Shown here in pieces: positions 52,531 to 61,661 of a stretch of 64,000 nt of DNA. This DNA is from Nocardioides potassii (lineage in GTDB: Bacteria > Actinomycetota > Actinomycetes > Propionibacteriales > Nocardioidaceae). The position numbers were made by a program, and so were the translations under genes. The notes under the pieces are model-generated. The model searched no databases and was not told the origin of the DNA. It saw nothing but the letters and a program-made list of their open reading frames with translations. Numbering within the stretch: position 1 is the first letter of the stretch; the number at the start of each line of letters is the position of its first letter. Location of the stretch: NCBI RefSeq assembly GCF_021648885.1, contig NZ_JAKJHZ010000005.1:310001-374000 (forward strand). The letters run 5' to 3'.

Positions 52531-55116
52531 GTGGACCGGGCCGAGGCGGACGAGGTGCTGCGCACCCTGTTCACCGACCCGGCGGCGGCCCGCGCGACGG
52601 CCGAGTCCGAGCTGGTGCCCGACCCCGATCCGTACCTGGCCTCGATCGGCCACCAGGTGGTCGGCATCGTCCTCCGCGACCTCGGGCACGCCGACCGCGC
52701 CCTGGCCGAGCTCAGGACCGCGCTGCGGCTCGCGCGCCGGTGCGACGACGCCGAGCGGTGGCCAGAGGTGCTGGCCACGTACGGGGCGACGCTGGCGATG
52801 GCCCGGCGGGCGAGCGAGGGACTCCGACACCTCGACCGCGCCGCGGCGGCCCTCGACGGCGTGCCCCGCGGCCGCGTGCTGGTGCGTCGTGCCTTGGTCA
52901 CCGGGCACCTGATGGCCCGCTTCGAGGAGAGTGCTGCCGACCTCCGCGAGGCGCGCCGGCTGTTCGCCGGCGCGGGCGACGAGGTGTGGGAGGCGCGTGC
53001 CCTCAACCTCGAGGGGCTCGCCGACGCCAAGCTCGGCGCGCTCGACTCGGCGGCGGAGGCCTTCGAGCGGTTCGAGGACCTGTCCGTGCGGTCGGGTGAG
53101 CACTCCGCTGTCGCGACCGCGCGCCACAACAGGGGCTGGGTGTCCTACCTCCGGGGCGACCTGCCCGAGGCGCTCGAGGCGTACGCCGACGCCAGGGCGC
53201 AGTTCGACGCGCTGGGCATGACCAACGTCGACCTCGTCCTCGACCAGGCCACGTCCTACCTGGCCGGCGGCCTGGCGAGCGACGCCCTCGCCGTCGTCGA
53301 GCAGGCCCTGGTCGCGCGCCCCCTCCTGGCTCGCGAGCGCGCCGACCTCCTCGTCTCGGTCGCCGAGTCGGCCCTCGCGGCGCGAGACTGGGAGCGTGCC
53401 GCCTCGGCGGCCGACGAGGGGGCGTCCCTCATGCGTGCCCAGTCGCGCCATGCGCCCAGCCTCGAGGCCGACCTCTTCGCGACAGCCGCACGCGCCGAGC
53501 TGGGGCACCCCTCCGCAGCACTGCTGCGCCGCGCCGAGCGCGTGGTCACGCGGATGCGCGAGGCGCGGATGCCTCAGCTCCCGCAGGCGCTCCTGCTCGG
53601 TGCGCGGCTGGCGCGGGCCGTGCGGTCCCCGCGGGCTGCGGCCCTGGCCGACGCGTGGCTCGACGAGGCGTCCGGCTACCGCCGGGCCCCCCACCGCGCC
53701 GTCCGGGCACTGGGGTGGCTCGCCCTGGCGCAGCGTCGTGACGCCGCGGGCGACAACGGGGGCGTGCTGCGGGCGTGCGACCGCGGCCTGCGCGCCCTCG
53801 ACGAGCACCAGGCGAGCCTCGGCAGCCACGAGCTCCGCGCGCTCATGTCGGGGCATGGTGCCGCGCTGGCCGAGCTCGGCACCCGCACCGCGCTCGCCTC
53901 CGGCGACCCGCGCCACCTGCTGCAGTGGTCCGAGCGCTGGCGCGCCAACGCGCTCGTCGTACCGTCGACCGCCGGGGCGCAGGACCCGGAGACCGCCGCC
54001 GACCTCGCCGCCCTCCGTGCCCAGCACCAGGCGCTCGCCGCCGCGCGTGCGCAGGGCGAGCGCACCGACCAGCTGCAGGCGCGCGTCACCCGCCTCGAGC
54101 AGGCCGTGCGTCGCCGGCTTCTCAACGCACGCGGGTCTGGCGTGACCGCCTCCGCGCTGGACGTCGGCGAGCTCGTCGACGCGTTGCGGGCGGACGACAC
54201 GGTCCTCGTCGAGCTGACGGAGGTCGACGGCGTCCTCCACGCGCTCGTCGCGGGGCGTGGGCGCGTCCAGCACCACGAGGTCGGTCCCGCAGCGGCAGCG
54301 GCCGCAGCCGTCGACTTCGCCCTGTTCACCCTCCGCCAGGCGGCCCGCGGCCGGCGCGCGCAGCTCGACGTGGCGGGCGCTCGTCTCCAGCGCGCGTTGC
54401 TCGGCCCGTCCCTCGACGGGGTGGGGGAGTCCCGCGTCGTCGTCTCCGGCACCTCATCCCTCCAGGGCGTGCCGTGGGGGTTGCTGCCCGCACTCGCCGA
54501 CCGCCCCGTCACCAGTACGCCGTCCGCGCGGCTGTGGCTGCGCTCGCGGTCGGCCGCCGCCGACACCGACCGTCGCGTGATGCTCGTCGGGCCCGGCCTG
54601 GGCAGCGGTGGGGCAGAGGTGCCCGCCATCGCGACCGAGGACCCGCGCGCCGAGGTGCTCGGCGGTGACCGGGCGACCGTGGCCGCCTCGCTGGCCGCGC
54701 TCGACGGTGCCGCACTCGTCCACGTCGCCGCCCACGGCCACTTCCGCGAGGACAGCCCGCTGTTCTCGTCCCTCACGCTGGCCGACGGCCCGTTGCTCGT
54801 GCACGACCTCCAGCACCTGGCGCGCCCGCCGCACCGGGTCGTGCTGTCCGCCTGCGAGTCGGGAGTCATGGCGCCGGTCGGCGACCAGGAGCTGCTGGGT
54901 CTGGCCGCGGCGCTGCTGTCGATGGGCACGGCGGGTGTCGTGTCCAGCCTCGCCGAGGTCGACGACGCGGCGACGGTGGAGGTGATGGTTGCCCTGCACG
55001 CGGCCCTCCGCGCGGGTGCCGGCCTCGGCGATGCCCTGCTCGCCGCTCGTCAGGTCTCGGCCGGCGACCAGGTGCTGGCCGCCACCGCGGCGTCGTTCAC
55101 CGTCCTGGGGACCTGA
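52531..55116 (+). CDS. TPR-CHAT caspase-like protease
   Basis: The 861-residue protein starts V-D-R-A-E-A-D-E-V-L. Residues about 25-520 are tetratricopeptide-like helical repeats (W-E-A-R-A-L-N-L-E-G-L-A-D, A-R-H-N-R-G-W-V-S-Y and others). A coiled region follows, then the C-terminal CHAT domain (about 650-861). The caspase-like dyad is intact: His735 in V-H-V-A-A-H-G-H-F and Cys775 in V-V-L-S-A-C-E-S-G. CHAT proteases cut substrates after activation by a TPR-sensed partner, as in type III-E CRISPR. Here no CRISPR genes are near, but a sigma factor and an S8 protease are. No signal peptide is present. Confidence 0.9.
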   Translation: MDRAEADEVLRTLFTDPAAARATAESELVPDPDPYLASIGHQVVGIVLRDLGHADRALAELRTALRLARRCDDAERWPEVLATYGATLAMARRASEGLRHLDRAAAALDGVPRGRVLVRRALVTGHLMARFEESAADLREARRLFAGAGDEVWEARALNLEGLADAKLGALDSAAEAFERFEDLSVRSGEHSAVATARHNRGWVSYLRGDLPEALEAYADARAQFDALGMTNVDLVLDQATSYLAGGLASDALAVVEQALVARPLLARERADLLVSVAESALAARDWERAASAADEGASLMRAQSRHAPSLEADLFATAARAELGHPSAALLRRAERVVTRMREARMPQLPQALLLGARLARAVRSPRAAALADAWLDEASGYRRAPHRAVRALGWLALAQRRDAAGDNGGVLRACDRGLRALDEHQASLGSHELRALMSGHGAALAELGTRTALASGDPRHLLQWSERWRANALVVPSTAGAQDPETAADLAALRAQHQALAAARAQGERTDQLQARVTRLEQAVRRRLLNARGSGVTASALDVGELVDALRADDTVLVELTEVDGVLHALVAGRGRVQHHEVGPAAAAAAAVDFALFTLRQAARGRRAQLDVAGARLQRALLGPSLDGVGESRVVVSGTSSLQGVPWGLLPALADRPVTSTPSARLWLRSRSAAADTDRRVMLVGPGLGSGGAEVPAIATEDPRAEVLGGDRATVAASLAALDGAALVHVAAHGHFREDSPLFSSLTLADGPLLVHDLQHLARPPHRVVLSACESGVMAPVGDQELLGLAAALLSMGTAGVVSSLAEVDDAATVEVMVALHAALRAGAGLGDALLAARQVSAGDQVLAATAASFTVLGT

Positions 55117-55118
55117 GG

Positions 55119-56099
55119 TCAGGGCGACTGCACCTTCACCGGGTCGGTGGCGTTCTCGCAGTCGGCGAGCACGCAGCGCACGGTGGCCGACGTCCGCGCG
55201 CCGTTGACGTCGAGCAGCACGGCCTCCGGCGACTCCCACCGCCAGCCGTCGAACCAGCTGGTGGTCCACGTGGCGAGCTTCTTCCCGTCCGTGCGACGCA
55301 GGGTGACCTCGCCGGGCCCGACGCCGTCGGTGAGGATGCCGATGGTGATCATGGTGGCGCCGTCGGGGGAGAAGGCGGCGACCCGCTCGCGGCACGAGCG
55401 CCACCGCACGGTTGCCGGGCGCTGCAGCCGCACGACCTGGGCGCAGCCGCCGAGGTAGGGGTCCTTGGTGAAGGTCTGCAGGAGGTCGTGCTGGACGTTC
55501 GCGGGTCCGGCGGGCTTCGTCGTGAGCGGCTTGCGCACCTCGTCGCGGGCGAAGTTCCACCAGAAGGTGCGGGTGGTGGTGCGGATCAGCGCCTTGACGC
55601 CGTTGACCGCAAGGACCTCGGGGTAGCCGCGGAAGCCGCGCTCGCCCGAGGGGGAGGCGTCCGTCGACACCACGCCCCAGACGGTGACCGTGCCTCGTGA
55701 GCGGCTGGGGTCCAGCACGCCGACGAGGTAGGAGCCGTCCTCCCCGAGGACCAGCGACATCGGGTCCACGCGACGGGCGAGCGTGACGACGTTGCCGGAC
55801 GTGTCGACCTTGACCACCCGGCCACCGAGCCGCTCCCCGACGGCGTTGGTGCGCCAGGTCCCCACGACCCAGCCGGTAGGGGTGTCGCCGATGACGGCGC
55901 CGTCGTTCCCCGGCAGGTCGACGCGACGTCCACCGTCGACGAAGACGCCGTCCTCGACGCTCGGGCCGGCGACGTCAGGTCCGCGCTCGAGGCGCTGCGG
56001 CTGCAGGTCGGTGGTTGGAGCGGCAGCCCCGGCGGGCGCGGCGAGCGCGAGGCCGGCGGCGAGTGCCGAGATCAGTGCGGTGGCCGTCGTACGGCGCAT
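55119..56099 (-). CDS. Secreted beta-rich protein, unknown function
   Basis: The 326-residue protein has a Sec signal peptide (L-I-S-A-L-A-A-G-L-A-L-A-A-P-A-G-A) and a mature part with repeating Gly/Val/Asp strands and W-x-W motifs, suggesting a beta-propeller-like fold. Several Cys residues in G-G-C-A-Q-V, R-S-C-R and the C-terminal V-R-C-V-L-A-D-C-E may form disulfides. I do not recognise a family. AGGGGG precedes the ATG. It is convergent to the CHAT gene, two bases away, so its relation to the island is unclear. Confidence 0.7.
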   Translation of the reverse strand: MRRTTATALISALAAGLALAAPAGAAAPTTDLQPQRLERGPDVAGPSVEDGVFVDGGRRVDLPGNDGAVIGDTPTGWVVGTWRTNAVGERLGGRVVKVDTSGNVVTLARRVDPMSLVLGEDGSYLVGVLDPSRSRGTVTVWGVVSTDASPSGERGFRGYPEVLAVNGVKALIRTTTRTFWWNFARDEVRKPLTTKPAGPANVQHDLLQTFTKDPYLGGCAQVVRLQRPATVRWRSCRERVAAFSPDGATMITIGILTDGVGPGEVTLRRTDGKKLATWTTSWFDGWRWESPEAVLLDVNGARTSATVRCVLADCENATDPVKVQSP

Positions 56100-56205
56100 G
56101 CGGTTCCCCCTGGTGTCGGTGTCTCAGGTGGTGACGTGCGGGGGACCGGGATGGTTGCGCCGACCGGTGGAGGAATCTGGTTCGCAGCGCGCGGAGGCCC
56201 CCACC

Positions 56206-56211
56206 TATCCT
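56206..56211 (+). promoter_or_regulatory. -10 element, leaderless promoter of proS
   Basis: TATCCT is followed by seven bases and the ATG at 56219. Confidence 0.5.
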
Positions 56212-56218
56212 TGCGCGC

Positions 56219-57997
56219 ATGGCCGCCCGCATCCTCCGCATGTCGTCCCTCTTCGTGCGCACCCTGCGCGACGACCCGAACGACGCCGAGGTGCCGAGCC
56301 ACAAGCTGCTGGTCCGGGCCGGCTACATCCGCCGCAACGCGCCGGGCATCTACACCTGGCTGCCCCTCGGTCTCCGCGTCCTGCGCAAGATCGAGGACAT
56401 CATCCGCGAGGAGATGGACGACATGGGCGCCCAGGAGCTGTCGTTCCCCGCCCTGCTCCCCAAGGAGCCCTACGAGGCGACCAACCGGTGGACCGAGTAC
56501 GGCCCCAACATCTTCCGCCTGCAGGACCGCAAGGGCGCCGACTACCTCCTCGGCCCCACGCACGAGGAGATGTTCACCCTGGTGGTGAAGGACCTGTACT
56601 CGTCCTACAAGGACCTGCCCCTGTCGATCTACCAGATCCAGACCAAGTACCGCGACGAGGCGCGTCCCCGCGCGGGGCTGCTGCGCGGGCGCGAGTTCAT
56701 CATGAAGGACTCCTACTCCTTCGACGTCGACGACGCCGGGCTCGAGGAGTCCTACCGCAAGCACCGCGACGCCTACATCCGCATCTTCGACCGCCTCGGC
56801 TTCGAGTACGTCATCGTCAAGGCGACCTCCGGTGCGATGGGTGGCTCGGCGAGCGAGGAGTTCCTGGCCAAGGCCGAGGTCGGTGAGGACACCTACGTCC
56901 GCTGCACGCACTGCGACTACGCCGCCAACGTCGAGGCCGTCACCGTGCCCACGCCCGCCCCCGTGCCGTACGACGACGCGCCCGCCGCGCACGCGGAGGA
57001 CACCCCCGGCACGCCCACCATCGACAGCCTGGTCGACCACCTCAACGCAGCCTTCCCCCGCGACGACCGGCCGTGGGTCGCCGGCGACACCCTCAAGAAC
57101 GTGCTCGTCGTGCTCAAGCATCCAGACGGCACGCGCGAGCCGCTGGCCATCGGCGTGCCCGGCGACCGGGAGGTCGACCAGAAGCGCCTCGAGGGCCAGC
57201 TCGAGCCCATCGAGGTCGAGCCCATGGACGAGGCCGAGCTGGCCAGGCACCCGGCGCTGGTGAAGGGCTACATCGGCCCCGAGGTGCTCGGGGAGGAGTC
57301 GAAGTCCGGCATCCGCTTCGTCGTCGACCCGCGCATCTCCGAGGGCACCCGCTGGGTCACCGGCGCCAACGTCCACGGCTCGCACGTCATCGACATGGTC
57401 GTCGGTCGCGACTTCACCCCCGACGGCACCATCGAGGCCGCCGACGTGCGTGACGGCGACGCCTGCCCGAACTGCCACGAGGGCACGCTCGAGTCCGCCC
57501 GCGGCGTCGAGATGGGCCACATCTTCCAGCTCGGCCGGAAGTACGCCGACGCGTTGGGGCTGAAGGTCCTCGACGAGAACGGCAAGCTCGTCACCGTCAC
57601 GATGGGCTCCTACGGCATCGGACCGTCCCGTGCCGTGGCCGCGATCGCCGAGGGCACCCTCGACGAGCTCGGTCTGTCCTGGCCCCGCAACGTCGCACCG
57701 GCCGACGTGCACGTGGTCGCCGCGGGCAAGGACGACGTGATCCTCGGCGCGGCGGAGCAGCTCGCCCGCGAGCTCAAGGACGCCGGGCTCGACGTGCTGC
57801 TCGACGACCGCACGGGGAAGATCACGCCGGGCGTGAAGTTCAAGGACGCCGAGCTCATCGGGGTGCCCACGATCGTCACGGTCGGCCGTGGTCTCGCCGA
57901 CGGCACGGTCGAGGTCCGCGACCGTGCGTCGGGCGCGCGCGAGGAGGTCGCTGTCGAGCGGGCCGCGTCGCACATCGTGGGTGTCGTACGGGCCTGA
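56219..57997 (+). CDS. proS: Prolyl-tRNA synthetase
   Basis: The 592-residue protein is a bacterial-type ProS. Class II motif 2 lies in [19 protein letters not shown]; the INS editing insertion (about 225-410) includes D-D-R-P-W-V-A-G-D; motif 3 is near 475 in [10 protein letters not shown]-terminal anticodon-binding domain follows. It charges tRNA-Pro and edits Ala-tRNA. An ATG eight codons in (M-S-S-L-F) is possible, but TATCCT at seven bases supports the first. Confidence 0.96.
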   Translation: MAARILRMSSLFVRTLRDDPNDAEVPSHKLLVRAGYIRRNAPGIYTWLPLGLRVLRKIEDIIREEMDDMGAQELSFPALLPKEPYEATNRWTEYGPNIFRLQDRKGADYLLGPTHEEMFTLVVKDLYSSYKDLPLSIYQIQTKYRDEARPRAGLLRGREFIMKDSYSFDVDDAGLEESYRKHRDAYIRIFDRLGFEYVIVKATSGAMGGSASEEFLAKAEVGEDTYVRCTHCDYAANVEAVTVPTPAPVPYDDAPAAHAEDTPGTPTIDSLVDHLNAAFPRDDRPWVAGDTLKNVLVVLKHPDGTREPLAIGVPGDREVDQKRLEGQLEPIEVEPMDEAELARHPALVKGYIGPEVLGEESKSGIRFVVDPRISEGTRWVTGANVHGSHVIDMVVGRDFTPDGTIEAADVRDGDACPNCHEGTLESARGVEMGHIFQLGRKYADALGLKVLDENGKLVTVTMGSYGIGPSRAVAAIAEGTLDELGLSWPRNVAPADVHVVAAGKDDVILGAAEQLARELKDAGLDVLLDDRTGKITPGVKFKDAELIGVPTIVTVGRGLADGTVEVRDRASGAREEVAVERAASHIVGVVRA

Positions 57998-58014
57998 CCG
58001 GTGGGACACCAGGC

Positions 58015-58079
58015 AGGCAGTTCGTCGCCGTGCGCCGACTGCTGGGCGTGGATCGGCCCGTCAGCGTCGCGAACTGCCT
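58015..58079 (+). terminator. Possible terminator after proS
   Basis: AGGCAGTTCG at 58015-58024 pairs perfectly with 58070-58079. The 45-base loop is GC-rich and can fold. Confidence 0.45.
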
Positions 58080-58102
58080 TCATGGTGCACGTACGCGCCC
58101 GA

Positions 58103-58108
58103 TAGGTT
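58103..58108 (+). promoter_or_regulatory. -10 element, leaderless promoter of the HAD gene
   Basis: TAGGTT is followed by seven bases and the ATG at 58116. Confidence 0.5.
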
Positions 58109-58115
58109 CGCGCAC

Positions 58116-58838
58116 ATGGCGCGCATCGAGGCTGTCATCTTCGACTGGGGCGGCACGCTCACGCGGTGGCACGACGTGGACTTCCACGCCGAGTCCGTCG
58201 CGCTCGCCCAGGCCGTACGACGTACGCCGTCCCCGGACGACGACCACCACGCCCACGCCGAGAGGCTCCACCGCGCCGGCGAGGTGATCTGGGGACGCAG
58301 CCGCGACCACCAGCAGAGCTCGACGATCGCCGACCTCTTCACCGAGGCCGGGCTCGAGCACGACCCCGACCTGCTCCGCGCCTACTACGACTTCTGGGAG
58401 CCCCACACGCTCACCGACCCGGAGGTCCGGCCGATGTGGGAGGAGCTCAGGTCGATGGGCGTCAAGGTCGGGGTCCTCTCCAACACCGTGTGGCCGCGGG
58501 AGTGGCACGTCGGCTTCTTCGAGCGCGACGGGGTGTACGACCTGGTCGACGGCGACGTGTACTCGAGCGAGGTCCCGTGGACCAAGCCGTCGCCGCTCGC
58601 CTTCGAGGCGGCCATGCGGGCCGTCGGCGTGACCGACCCGGCCGCCTGCGTCTACGTGGGGGACCGGCTCTTCGACGACGTCTGGGGCGCCCACAACGCC
58701 GGCCTCCGTGCGATCCACGTCCCGCTCAGCACGATCCCGGCGACGCAGGTCGGGCACACCGAGGGCGAGCCCGACGCGAGCATCACCTCCCTGCTCGAGA
58801 TCCCGGCCATCGTCCGCGGCTGGGACAGCGAGAGTTGA
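58116..58838 (+). CDS. HAD-superfamily hydrolase
   Basis: The 240-residue protein has the HAD motifs: I at F-D-W-G-G-T-L-T (nucleophilic Asp near residue 10), II at G-V-L-S-N-T, III Lys in W-T-K-P-S-P, and IV in V-G-D-R-L-F-D-D-V. The cap is a small helical insert (C1). It probably acts on a phosphate ester or haloacid; the substrate is unknown. The ATG follows a TAGGTT element at seven bases. Confidence 0.88.
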   Translation: MARIEAVIFDWGGTLTRWHDVDFHAESVALAQAVRRTPSPDDDHHAHAERLHRAGEVIWGRSRDHQQSSTIADLFTEAGLEHDPDLLRAYYDFWEPHTLTDPEVRPMWEELRSMGVKVGVLSNTVWPREWHVGFFERDGVYDLVDGDVYSSEVPWTKPSPLAFEAAMRAVGVTDPAACVYVGDRLFDDVWGAHNAGLRAIHVPLSTIPATQVGHTEGEPDASITSLLEIPAIVRGWDSES

Positions 58839-59076
58839 GGCTGCTCCGTCCTGCAAGTTTGTGCGGTGCAGGAACATGCAAGTCGGATGCGCTATCGCAA
58901 CCGCTGGATCGAATGCATGATTGTGCATGCGGCTCCACCACCCCCACAGGAGGAGTTCGCACAGGGTGATGCTGACCAACCCCATCAGACGGTCCGCGTC
59001 CTCGGCCCTTGGGAGAGATCTCGGGACTTTCCCAAGGGTTGAGGCCGCGGGCCGTTTCTGTTCGTGAGCGCTGCGC
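58839..59076. other. AT-richer gene-free stretch with hairpins, possible small RNA or ORF
   Basis: This 238-base gap between convergent genes is clearly less GC-rich than the surroundings. CTCC at 58932-58935 pairs with GGAG at 58948-58951 around a C-rich loop. A second hairpin lies at 59006-59038. A 51-codon frame at 58887-59042 and a 33-codon frame at 58966-59067 (with AGGAGG ahead) exist but lack the usual codon bias. I cannot assign a gene. Confidence 0.35.
59006..59038. terminator. Hairpin between HAD and ferritin-like genes
   Basis: CCCTTGGGA at 59006-59014 pairs perfectly with 59030-59038 around a 15-base loop holding GAGATCTC. Confidence 0.55.
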
Positions 59077-59505
59077 TCAGCCGAGCTCGGGAGCGCCCGG
59101 CCAGGTCCGGGCCTCGCCGCCGAGCTCGAGCTGCCAGGTCGCCGACCAGGTCGCCTCGGTCAGCGCCCACTCGCGCACCGGGCCGACCGACTGTGCGACC
59201 AGCGCGAGCAGCGCCTCGGTGCTGGACTCCTCGATCGTGACCGCGGCCGCCTCGACCTGCGCGGCGCGCAGGAGCGGCCCGTCGAGCTCGTAGGCCGCCG
59301 CTGCCGCCACGGGGACGCCACCGGCCTCCTCGACGAGCACCCGCAGCCGGTCGCGCCGCGCGCGGTGGCGTCGGTAGCCCGCGGTGAGGGCGTCGTAGAG
59401 GTCCGGCGTGGCCGCCTGCGAGGTGCGGGCGCCGAGCACGCCGTAGGTGTACAGCGCCGCGTGCTCGCCGGCGAGGGTCTCCTGCAGGGCGTCGAGGACG
59501 CTCAT
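59077..59505 (-). CDS. Ferritin-like DUF4439 protein
   Basis: The 142-residue protein has the DUF4439 four-helix layout: L-A-G-E-H-A-A-L-Y-T-Y-G-V-L-G near residue 12, Y-R-R-H-R-A-R-R-D near 46, and a C-terminal W-S-A-T-W. DUF4439 is a ferritin-like helical fold of unknown function, found near rimP-nusA in actinobacteria. Its ATG overlaps the stop of the lipoprotein gene (ATGA), so they are co-expressed. Confidence 0.85.
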   Translation of the reverse strand: MSVLDALQETLAGEHAALYTYGVLGARTSQAATPDLYDALTAGYRRHRARRDRLRVLVEEAGGVPVAAAAAYELDGPLLRAAQVEAAAVTIEESSTEALLALVAQSVGPVREWALTEATWSATWQLELGGEARTWPGAPELG

Positions 59506-59999
59506 CCGGCGCTCCCCGTGAGGGCGGCGGCGTGCTGCGACGTGGAGGCCGCGACGCTCGCCAGCACGCGCGCGAGGTCACCACTGCGGGCGTCCAGGCA
59601 TCCGGTGCGCGCGGTCCGCAGCAGCCGCTGCTCCGACCGCTGGACGTTCGCGAGCACGGCCGCCGGGCGTGGAGGGAGCGACGGGCGCGGGGCCGTCGGG
59701 ACCTCGGAGTCCGGTACGGCGCCGACGAGGACGTCGAGGTGGGCCGCATGGGCATCGGCGACCGGGGCGAGCACGGGCGCGAGGTCGGGAGCAGCCGAGA
59801 GTGCTTCCTCGAGCACGCCCCGGGCCCGGACGAGGGCGGCGACCACCGTGGCGACGAGCTCGGCGTCCTCGGGCGGCTCCGGCGTGGCCGACGAGGTCGG
59901 GTCGGAGGGCGGCGGGTCGATGTCGCAGGCCGCGAGGACCAGAGGTGCGGCGAGCGCCGAGCCCAGCGTCGTACGACGTGAGAGCGGGCGTCCGGGCAC
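59502..59999 (-). CDS. Putative ferritin-like lipoprotein
   Basis: The 165-residue protein has [13 protein letters not shown] and the lipobox L-V-L-A-A-C-D, so it should be lipidated at Cys25; S-R-R-T is also twin-arginine-like. The mature part is helical (Ala/Val/Leu/Glu) with H-A-A-H-L-D-V-L and S-E-Q-R-L-L-R, resembling the ferritin-like partner it overlaps. Function is unknown. TAGGGT at 60006-60011 lies six bases ahead of the GTG. Confidence 0.78.
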   Translation of the reverse strand: MPGRPLSRRTTLGSALAAPLVLAACDIDPPPSDPTSSATPEPPEDAELVATVVAALVRARGVLEEALSAAPDLAPVLAPVADAHAAHLDVLVGAVPDSEVPTAPRPSLPPRPAAVLANVQRSEQRLLRTARTGCLDARSGDLARVLASVAASTSQHAAALTGSAG

Positions 60000-60005
60000 C
60001 CCCGA

Positions 60006-60011
60006 ACCCTA
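60006..60011 (-). promoter_or_regulatory. -10 element, leaderless promoter of the lipoprotein/DUF4439 pair
   Basis: Minus-strand TAGGGT is followed by six bases and the GTG at 59999. Confidence 0.55.
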
Positions 60012-60073
60012 GATGAGCAGCCGGCCGGACCGGACCAGCCGGCGGCCGTTCGGCCCCGTTGCCTCCCGGCCGC

Positions 60074-60079
60074 TATCGT
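60074..60079 (+). promoter_or_regulatory. Possible -10 element of rimP-nusA-ylxR-infB
   Basis: TATCGT lies about 37 bases before the rimP ATG. A GGAGG at 60101-60105 follows, so this message would have a short leader. Confidence 0.35.
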
Positions 60080-60116
60080 GACCCCTTCGACAACTTCACA
60101 GGAGGTCGCAGCCCCC

Positions 60117-60638
60117 ATGAGCACTGCCCGCCAGGACGCCACCCGGGACCGCATCGAGGCGGAGCTGGTCGACCCCTTGAGCGCGTTGGGCTTCGACGTC
60201 GAGGCCGTCGAGGTGACTCCGGCCGGCAAGCGCCGCGTGCTGCGCGTCGCGGTCGACAAGGACGGGGGAGTGACCCTGGACGACGTCGCCGACGCCACCC
60301 GTGAGGTCTCCCGGGTGCTCGACGAGTCCGACGTGATGGGCGAGATGCCCTACACGCTCGAGGTCACCTCGCGCGGCGTCGACCGCCCGCTCGCCCTGCC
60401 GCGCCACTGGCGCCGCAACCAGGACCGCCTGGTCAGGGCCACGCTCGCCGACGGCAGCGAGGTGACGGGCCGGATCGTCGGGTCGGACGACACGGCCGCG
60501 ACGCTCGACGTCGACGGCGAGCAGCGCGAGGTGGCCTACGCCGAGGTCACCAAGGCGCTGGTGCAGATCGAGTTCAACCGCCCGAAGGGCGGCGCGCACG
60601 ACCAGCACGACCAGCACGACGACGAGGAGAACGACTGA
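60117..60638 (+). CDS. rimP: Ribosome maturation factor RimP
   Basis: The 173-residue protein starts [10 protein letters not shown] and has [16 protein letters not shown] and the conserved [14 protein letters not shown] segment. RimP assists 30S maturation. GGAGG at 60101-60105 supports this ATG; an upstream GTG would add 13 residues. nusA overlaps the stop by one base (TGATG). Confidence 0.95.
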   Translation: MSTARQDATRDRIEAELVDPLSALGFDVEAVEVTPAGKRRVLRVAVDKDGGVTLDDVADATREVSRVLDESDVMGEMPYTLEVTSRGVDRPLALPRHWRRNQDRLVRATLADGSEVTGRIVGSDDTAATLDVDGEQREVAYAEVTKALVQIEFNRPKGGAHDQHDQHDDEEND

Positions 60639-61615
60639 TGGACATCGACCTGAGCATCCTGCGGATGCTGGAGCGCGAGAAGGAGATCTCCTTCGAGGTC
60701 CTCGCCGAGGCGATCGAGCAGGCCCTCCTCACCGCCTACCAGCGCGCCACCGAGTCCCAGCACCCCGCGCGCGTCGAGCTCGACCGCACGAGCGGGCACG
60801 TCACCGTCTGGGCCCGGGAGGTCGACGAGGACGGCACCGCCGGCCCGGAGTACGACGACACTCCCGAGGGCTTCGGCCGGATCGCCGCCACCACCGCCAA
60901 GCAGGTCATGCTGCAGCGGCTGCGCGACGCCGAGGACGAGATCCGCTTCGGCGAGTTCTCCGGCAAGGAGGGCGACATCATCTCGGGCGTGATCCAGCAG
61001 GGTCGCAACCCCGACGACGTGATGGTCGACCTCGGCAAGCTCGAGGCGCTGCTGCCGGTGAGCGAGCGCGTGCCGGGGGAGAAGTACGTCCACGGCGAGC
61101 GCATCAAGTGCCTGGTGACCTCGGTCCGCAAGGGCATGCGCGGTCCGCAGATCACGCTGTCCCGGTCTCACCCGACGCTGGTGAAGAAGCTCTTCGCGCT
61201 CGAGGTGCCCGAGATCGCCGACGGCACCGTCGAGATCGCCGGCATCGCCCGCGAGGCCGGTCACCGCACCAAGATCGCGGTCCACTCTGCCGTCCCGGGC
61301 GTCAACGCCAAGGGTGCCTGCATCGGCCCGATGGGCCAGCGCGTGCGCAACGTGATGAGCGAGCTGCACGGCGAGAAGATCGACATCGTCGACTGGGCGG
61401 AGGACCCCGCCGAGCTCGTCGCCCACGCGCTGTCCCCGGCGCGGGTCACCTCGGTCGAGATCATCGACCTCGCGTCCCGCTCGTGCCGCGTCGTCGTACC
61501 CGACTTCCAGCTCTCGCTCGCGATCGGCAAGGAGGGCCAGAACGCCCGCCTCGCCGCGCGCCTGACCGGCTGGCGCATCGACATCCGGTCGGACGAGGCT
61601 CCCGAGCCCGAGTGA
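60638..61615 (+). CDS. nusA: Transcription termination/antitermination factor NusA
   Basis: The 325-residue protein has an N-terminal domain, an S1 domain (with [11 protein letters not shown]), and two KH domains with [11 protein letters not shown] and [10 protein letters not shown] and then [15 protein letters not shown]. The C-terminal acidic repeats of E. coli NusA (495 residues) are absent, as in actinobacteria. NusA tunes RNA polymerase pausing and rRNA antitermination. Confidence 0.97.
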   Translation: MDIDLSILRMLEREKEISFEVLAEAIEQALLTAYQRATESQHPARVELDRTSGHVTVWAREVDEDGTAGPEYDDTPEGFGRIAATTAKQVMLQRLRDAEDEIRFGEFSGKEGDIISGVIQQGRNPDDVMVDLGKLEALLPVSERVPGEKYVHGERIKCLVTSVRKGMRGPQITLSRSHPTLVKKLFALEVPEIADGTVEIAGIAREAGHRTKIAVHSAVPGVNAKGACIGPMGQRVRNVMSELHGEKIDIVDWAEDPAELVAHALSPARVTSVEIIDLASRSCRVVVPDFQLSLAIGKEGQNARLAARLTGWRIDIRSDEAPEPE

Positions 61616-61647
61616 GGCTCAGTTCGTAAAGCACTGGTGCCACGCAG

Positions 61648-61653
61648 TAGAGT
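61648..61653 (+). promoter_or_regulatory. -10 element, leaderless promoter of ylxR
   Basis: TAGAGT is followed by eight bases and the GTG at 61662, giving ylxR-infB a possible internal promoter. Confidence 0.45.
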
Positions 61654-61661
61654 GGACGTCA

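Noticed and set aside
52531-55116. TPR-CHAT as part of a CRISPR type III-E effector
   Set aside because: No gRAMP/Cas7-11, Csx30 homologue or repeat array lies in the window, so only the analogy is kept.
58887-59042. 51-codon frame starting M-R-Y-R-N-R-W in the AT-richer gap
   Set aside because: Third codon positions are not G/C-biased as in real genes here and no ribosome site fits; kept only as part of the gap description.
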